From positions 1 to 16,942 of the forward strand of contig JBPCMT010000057.1 in assembly GCA_051001995.1 (NCBI GenBank): a DNA stretch of 16,942 bases. The letters are read 5' to 3'. This stretch comes from CAWEHQ01 sp051001995. Lineage in GTDB: Bacteria; Actinomycetota; Thermoleophilia; Solirubrobacterales; Thermoleophilaceae. Below the pieces are notes generated by a model, which saw nothing but the letters and a program-made list of their open reading frames with translations, made no database searches and had not been told where the DNA came from. Positions 13,405-16,942 of the stretch are shown piece by piece (the stretch's first letter is position 1; every line of letters starts with the position of its first letter). A program made the translations under genes and the position numbers.

Positions 13405-14037
13405 GTGGGACCGATCGCCGAGCGCAGCAAGGGCCAGCTGCTCGCCTACGCGGCTGCGGCGGTCCTGGTCGTGGTCGCAGGCATCCGGTACCTCGATCCG
13501 GGCGGCGATGAGCGGGCGGCCACGCCGGTGACGATCGCCGGCGAAACCGGCGCTGCGCCGGCGGACGGCTCGGCCGAGGGTGGACGGCTGTACATCCACG
13601 TGGCGGGGGAGGTCCGCGAGCCCGGCCTCTACCGGCTGTCTCCGGGGTCTCGTGTCGGCGCGGCGATCGATCGCGCCGGCGGCGTCGACCAGCGCGCGGA
13701 CCTCTCGGGAGTCAACCTCGCCGCAGAGCTCCAGGACGGGCAGCAGGTCCTAGTCCCGAGGAGGGGCTCGGCAACCGCCGTAGCGCCCGCTCCCTCTCCC
13801 TCGGCGACGGGAGCACCCACGACGGACCCGGGAGGGCCCGCCGCCCCGATCAGCCTCGGGCAGGCGACCGTGGAGGAGCTCGACGCCGGCGTCGACGGGA
13901 TCGGCCCGATCCTCGCCACGCGCATCATCGAGTTTCGCGACGAGCAGGGCACGGTGGGCGCGATCGACGAGCTCGAGGGTGTGGAGGGGATCGGGGAGGA
14001 GCGGCTTGCCGATCTTCGCGAAGCGCTCGTCCCGTGA
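13405..14037 (+). CDS. comEA: ComEA-type DNA-binding competence protein (SLBB plus helix-hairpin-helix)
   Basis: The product has 210 residues from GTG. One N-terminal membrane anchor (about 11-29) is followed by a polar linker, an SLBB domain (62-118, LYIHVAGEVREPGLYRL...GVNLAAELQDGQQVLVP), a Pro/Ser/Thr-rich linker (119-148) and a helix-hairpin-helix pair (150-210). The first hairpin is ATVEELDAGVDGIGPILATR, the second GVEGIGEERL. In transforming bacteria this architecture anchors the protein outside the membrane, where the HhH domain binds incoming double-stranded DNA and passes it to ComEC. The next gene is comEC, which overlaps its 3' end. The first HhH has SLGQATVEELD where most proteins read N-L-N-x-A-x-x-x-E-L, a mild divergence. 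The frame is open upstream to 13279, but that extension crosses the palindrome and has no domain. Confidence 0.93.
   Translation: MGPIAERSKGQLLAYAAAAVLVVVAGIRYLDPGGDERAATPVTIAGETGAAPADGSAEGGRLYIHVAGEVREPGLYRLSPGSRVGAAIDRAGGVDQRADLSGVNLAAELQDGQQVLVPRRGSATAVAPAPSPSATGAPTTDPGGPAAPISLGQATVEELDAGVDGIGPILATRIIEFRDEQGTVGAIDELEGVEGIGEERLADLREALVP
13995..13999 (+). promoter_or_regulatory. Shine-Dalgarno that suggests a TTG start for comEC (GGAGG)
   Basis: GGAGG, inside GGGGAGGAG at 13993-14001, lies 6 nt before TTG 14006. The alternative GTG at 13979 has a GAGG directly abutting it, which is unusable spacing. This favours the TTG start, which overlaps comEA by 32 nt. Confidence 0.45.
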
Positions 14038-16495
14038 GCCGGCAGGGCGCTCCGGCCCACGTCGCTCGCCCGCCTCCGGAGCACTGCCTGCCGCGATCCG
14101 AGCGCGTGCGTCCACTGCTCTCGAGCTGATCCGCTGCCACCCCCGGCACGTCGGTCTCGCGGCGCTCGTCGTCGGGCTCGGCGGCCCGGGCGCGCTCGGG
14201 GCTCCGCTCCAGCTAGAGGTCGTCGCGCTCGCGGCCGCCGCGCTGCTCGCCGGCTGCGCGCTCGCCGGCGCTCCCCGGTTCGGGCTCGTCTGCGCCGCGC
14301 TGGTCGCGGCCGGCGCGGCGCTCGGGGCGGTACGGCTCGCCGACATCGACGGCGACCGTCTGACGCTCGCCCCGAGCCGCCTCGAGGGTCGGGCCGTGCT
14401 TCTCGAGCACCCGCGCCCGTCCCCCTTCGGCTGGGCGGCCGAGGTGCAGGTCTCCGGCGGCGGGGCCACCGGCACCCGGCTCCTCGCGCGCACGCCCGAC
14501 GATGTCCCGTGGCCGGCGGACGCGGACATCGGGGCGGAGCTCGAGGTCACCGGCTTCGCGCATGCGGTCGACACTCGGCCGGGCGCCGAGCTCGACTGGG
14601 CGGCTCACCTCGAGCGCCAGGGAATCGCCGGCGAGCTGGAGGTCGAGGCGGTCAGCCCGACCGGCGTCCGGCGGGGCGGCCTGATCGGCGTGATCGATCG
14701 AGCCCGCGTGCGTGCGGAGGACGCCCTGGAGGCCGGCGTGAGCGAACCGAACGGGGCCCTCATCAGAGGCATGGTGCTTGGCCAGGACGAGGCGATCGAT
14801 CCGCTCGTGCGCGACGACTTCCGGGCGTCCGGCCTCGCGCACATCCTCGCGGTGAGCGGGCAGAATGTCGTCCTCCTCGGCCTGCTCGCCCTCCCGGGGC
14901 TCGCGGCGTTGCGAGCGCCGCCGCGGGCGCGCCTGGCAATCCTGACGGGGCTGATCGCCGTCTACGTGCCGCTCGCCGGGGCCGGCCCGTCGCTTCAGCG
15001 GGCGGGCGTCATGGGGGCGGCAGGACTCGTCGCGCTCGCGGCGGGACGGCCGGCGTCGCGCTGGTACGCGTTGCTCCTCGCCGCCGCCGTCACGCTCGCG
15101 CTCAACCCCCGCGTCTGCGGCGATCCCGGTTGGCAGCTCTCGTTCGCCGCGGTGACCGGGATCCTGCTTCTGGGCGGCACCGTGCGAGCGGCGCTCGCCG
15201 GCCTTCCCCGCCTGCTCGCGGAGAGCGTCGCGCTGACCGTGTGCGCCACCGTGGCCACGGCGCCGCTCCTCGGCCACCATTTCGAGCAGGTCTCGATCGC
15301 GAGCCTGCCCGCCAATCTGCTCGCGCTGCCGGCCGTGGCGCCGGCGATGTGGCTCGGGATGGCGCAGGTGGCGATCGCCCAGCTCGGCGGCGTCGCAGGC
15401 CCGCTCGTGAGCGTCGCGACGGCGGGCGCCGGCGCGCTTGGCGCGGTGAACGACGTCCTACTCGACTACATCGCGGCCGTGGCGGCCGCCTTCGCCGAGC
15501 CGTCGTGGGCGCAGCTGGAGGTCGGGCTCGCGTCCCCAGCACTGGTCGCGGCCGCCTACGCCGCGATCGGCGTGTCGTCGCTCGCGGTACGACCCCTGTC
15601 GCGGAGAGCCGGCCCGCCGGCGAGCGCGCTGCTCGGGCGCCTGCGCACGGCGCGGCGGGGCACCCGCCGCGCGCTCGCGATCGCCCTGGTCGCCGCGCTG
15701 GCGGCCGTGGCGGCCTCGGCGACCGGCCCGGGCGATTCGCCCGACGAGCTCACGGTCTCGTTCCTCGACGTCGGCCAGGGTGACGCGACGCTCGTGCAGC
15801 ACCCGGACGGCGGCTCGATCCTGATCGACGGCGGTCCCGCCGAGGCGCGCACGTACCGGCTGGTCAGAGAGGCCGGTGTCGAGCGGCTCGACCTCGTCGT
15901 CGCGACGCACGCGTCGGCGGACCATCACGGTGGGCTCGTCGAGGTGCTCGAGCACATCCCGGTCGACCTTCTTCTCGACGGCGGCGACGGAACCGCCGAC
16001 CTCGAGTTCCGGGCGATGCTGGCGGAGGCCGAGCGGCGCGGGGTTCGCACGGTGGCGGCGTCTGCGGGCCAGACGCTTGCGGTTGGGGGACTGGCGGTGG
16101 AGATCCTGTCGCCGGAGCCGCGCCCACCCGGTCCCGCGCCCAATGATCCGAACCCGCGCGCGGTGACGGCGGTCGTGAGCGCGGGCGAGTTCGAGCTGCT
16201 CGCCTCCGGCGACGCCGAGAGCCCGTCGCTGGCTCCGCTCGACGTGCCCGACGTCGACCTGCTCAAGGTGCCCCATCACGGGAGCGCGGACGAGGGCCTG
16301 GTGGAGGTGCTCCAACGAATGCGCCCCGAGGTCGCCGCGATCGAGGTCGGGGAGAAGAACACGTACGGGCATCCGGCGCCCTCGACGCTCGAGGCGCTGA
16401 GGGACGCGGGCGCGACCGTCTACCGGACCGATCTCGACGGGACGGTGACGGTGACGGTCGCCGGCGGCGAGATGGCGGTCGCGACCGATCCGTGA
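14006..16495 (+). CDS. comEC: ComEC/Rec2 DNA-uptake channel protein
   Basis: The product has about 829 residues. It forms the inner-membrane channel that moves one strand of transforming DNA into the cytoplasm. Order of parts: N-terminal hydrophobic helices with a soluble OB-like domain (DUF4131 region, about 40-230); the Competence domain with several helices, including NGALIRGMVLGQDEAID from 249 and HILAVSGQN at 279-287; then a C-terminal metallo-beta-lactamase domain with LDVGQGDA (587-594), THASADHHGG (634-643, the H-x-x-x-D-H metal motif), VPHHGS (755-760) and TYGHP near the end. All three expected ComEC domains are intact, and the nuclease-like metal site keeps its His and Asp residues. 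The start is uncertain: TTG 14006 has the better ribosome site, while GTG 13979 adds nine residues. It overlaps comEA, so the two are translationally coupled. holA follows directly. Confidence 0.95.
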   Translation: MPIFAKRSSREPAGRSGPRRSPASGALPAAIRARASTALELIRCHPRHVGLAALVVGLGGPGALGAPLQLEVVALAAAALLAGCALAGAPRFGLVCAALVAAGAALGAVRLADIDGDRLTLAPSRLEGRAVLLEHPRPSPFGWAAEVQVSGGGATGTRLLARTPDDVPWPADADIGAELEVTGFAHAVDTRPGAELDWAAHLERQGIAGELEVEAVSPTGVRRGGLIGVIDRARVRAEDALEAGVSEPNGALIRGMVLGQDEAIDPLVRDDFRASGLAHILAVSGQNVVLLGLLALPGLAALRAPPRARLAILTGLIAVYVPLAGAGPSLQRAGVMGAAGLVALAAGRPASRWYALLLAAAVTLALNPRVCGDPGWQLSFAAVTGILLLGGTVRAALAGLPRLLAESVALTVCATVATAPLLGHHFEQVSIASLPANLLALPAVAPAMWLGMAQVAIAQLGGVAGPLVSVATAGAGALGAVNDVLLDYIAAVAAAFAEPSWAQLEVGLASPALVAAAYAAIGVSSLAVRPLSRRAGPPASALLGRLRTARRGTRRALAIALVAALAAVAASATGPGDSPDELTVSFLDVGQGDATLVQHPDGGSILIDGGPAEARTYRLVREAGVERLDLVVATHASADHHGGLVEVLEHIPVDLLLDGGDGTADLEFRAMLAEAERRGVRTVAASAGQTLAVGGLAVEILSPEPRPPGPAPNDPNPRAVTAVVSAGEFELLASGDAESPSLAPLDVPDVDLLKVPHHGSADEGLVEVLQRMRPEVAAIEVGEKNTYGHPAPSTLEALRDAGATVYRTDLDGTVTVTVAGGEMAVATDP

Positions 16496-16520
16496 CGGAG
16501 GGGGCCTCCGGCACCGCTCC

Positions 16521-16526
16521 TACACT
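16521..16526 (+). promoter_or_regulatory. Leaderless -10 box for holA (TACACT)
   Basis: TACACT is followed by CACCGCC (7 nt) and GTG at 16534, the fifth instance of this arrangement in the window. It supports 16534 as a holA start independent of comEC. Confidence 0.5.
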
Positions 16527-16533
16527 CACCGCC

Positions 16534-16942
16534 GTGGCCGAGCCGAAGCCCGCCTACCTGGTGACCGGTGACGATCATGCTCGGATCGACGCCTGGCGCG
16601 CGCGCCTGCGCGCCCGGGCCGAGGGAGAGGGCGAAGCCGGGGGGCTCGAGTCCTTCGACGCCAGCTCGACAGCGCCGGAGGACGTCGCGGCTGCGCTCGC
16701 CACGCTGAGCTTCGCCGCCGGAAGGCGCTTTCTCCTCGTCGACGGCGTGGAGACGTGGAAGGCCGCCGCCCTCGCGCCGCTCGAGCGCGCGCTCGGCGAC
16801 ATGCCGCCGGACACCACGCTCGTCCTGCTGGCGCGGGGAAAGGCGGCGAGCCGGCTCACCGACGCCGTGGCCGCGGCGGGCGGCGAGGCGCGCGACTACC
16901 CGGGTCCGAAGCCCTGGGAGATGCCGCGCTGGGTCTCCGATC
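16534..16942 (+). CDS. holA: DNA polymerase III delta subunit, N-terminal part (cut by window end)
   Basis: About 136 residues are present and the frame is open to the end of the window. The start, AEPKPAYLVTGDDHARIDAWRARL, has the Y-L-[hydrophobic]-x-G-D-[DE] opening of HolA proteins, where the AAA-like clamp-loader domain begins. SFAAGRRFLLVDGVETWKA corresponds to the family's R-x-[LVI]-x-V-x-[DGN] stretch after the first helices, and TTLVLLARGK to the next strand. HolA is the subunit of the clamp loader that opens the beta sliding clamp. Position after comEC agrees with the comEC-holA order common in Gram-positive genomes. Two starts are possible: GTG 16534 (leaderless box) and GTG 16492, in the same frame, which overlaps the comEC stop as GTGA and adds 14 residues of low-complexity sequence. 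Confidence 0.87.
   Translation, partial: MAEPKPAYLVTGDDHARIDAWRARLRARAEGEGEAGGLESFDASSTAPEDVAAALATLSFAAGRRFLLVDGVETWKAAALAPLERALGDMPPDTTLVLLARGKAASRLTDAVAAAGGEARDYPGPKPWEMPRWVSD

Noticed and set aside
1..16942. CRISPR arrays, insertion sequences, integrases, toxin-antitoxin or phage genes
   Set aside because: No regularly spaced direct repeats, transposase or integrase motifs or other mobile-element signatures were seen on either strand.

Overview
The window is a very GC-rich, gene-dense stretch of bacterial chromosome. By eye it is above 70 % GC, with third codon positions almost always G or C. The gene content fits an actinobacterium: a multi-spanning polyprenol-phosphate-mannose (MptB-type) glycosyltransferase, TAnnnT -10 boxes placed directly in front of start codons, and a comEA-comEC-holA run close to leuS. 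A deep-branching class such as Thermoleophilia (Solirubrobacterales or Gaiellales) is my best guess. That placement is an inference from style and gene content and was not tested by a search. No phage, transposon, CRISPR or plasmid genes are visible; this looks like a core region.

Layout. (1) 55-127: tRNA-Ala(GGC) on the minus strand, with a lower-GC spacer to 389. (2) 390-2166, minus: a glutathione-S-transferase-fold protein downstream of a YegS/DgkB-type lipid kinase. (3) 2357-6554: a membrane-lipid block with a PAP2/inositol-phosphotransferase-like membrane enzyme (+), cdsA (-), pgsA (+) and an MptB-like GT-C mannosyltransferase (+). (4) 6660-9741, minus: a secreted, LPFTG-anchored metallophosphoesterase downstream of an Ala/Glu/Arg-rich coiled-coil protein. 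(5) 9836-16942, plus: leuS, a TIGR00725-type Rossmann (SLOG/LOG-like) protein, acyP, comEA, comEC and the start of holA, which runs off the window.

How the genes work together. The lipid block holds the consecutive steps diacylglycerol to phosphatidate (lipid kinase), to CDP-diacylglycerol (CdsA), to phosphatidylglycerol phosphate (PgsA). It also holds a phosphatase-fold enzyme that could finish the pathway or move head groups, and a glycosyltransferase that probably builds mannolipid or lipoglycan. The plus-strand block joins leucine-tRNA charging to DNA-uptake proteins (ComEA receptor, ComEC channel) and to the delta subunit of the replicative clamp loader.

The most useful non-gene signals are a recurrent leaderless promoter arrangement (TAnnnT, then 6-8 nt, then ATG or GTG) in front of five genes, and a 47-bp imperfect palindrome between acyP and comEA. 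Smaller ones are a 15-bp perfect palindrome in the leuS/coiled-coil divergent gap and three CTCCCGGGC copies between the lipid kinase and the PAP2 gene. I did not find a convincing wholly new multi-gene system. The least-described pieces are the coiled-coil protein, the sortase-anchored phosphoesterase and the palindrome.
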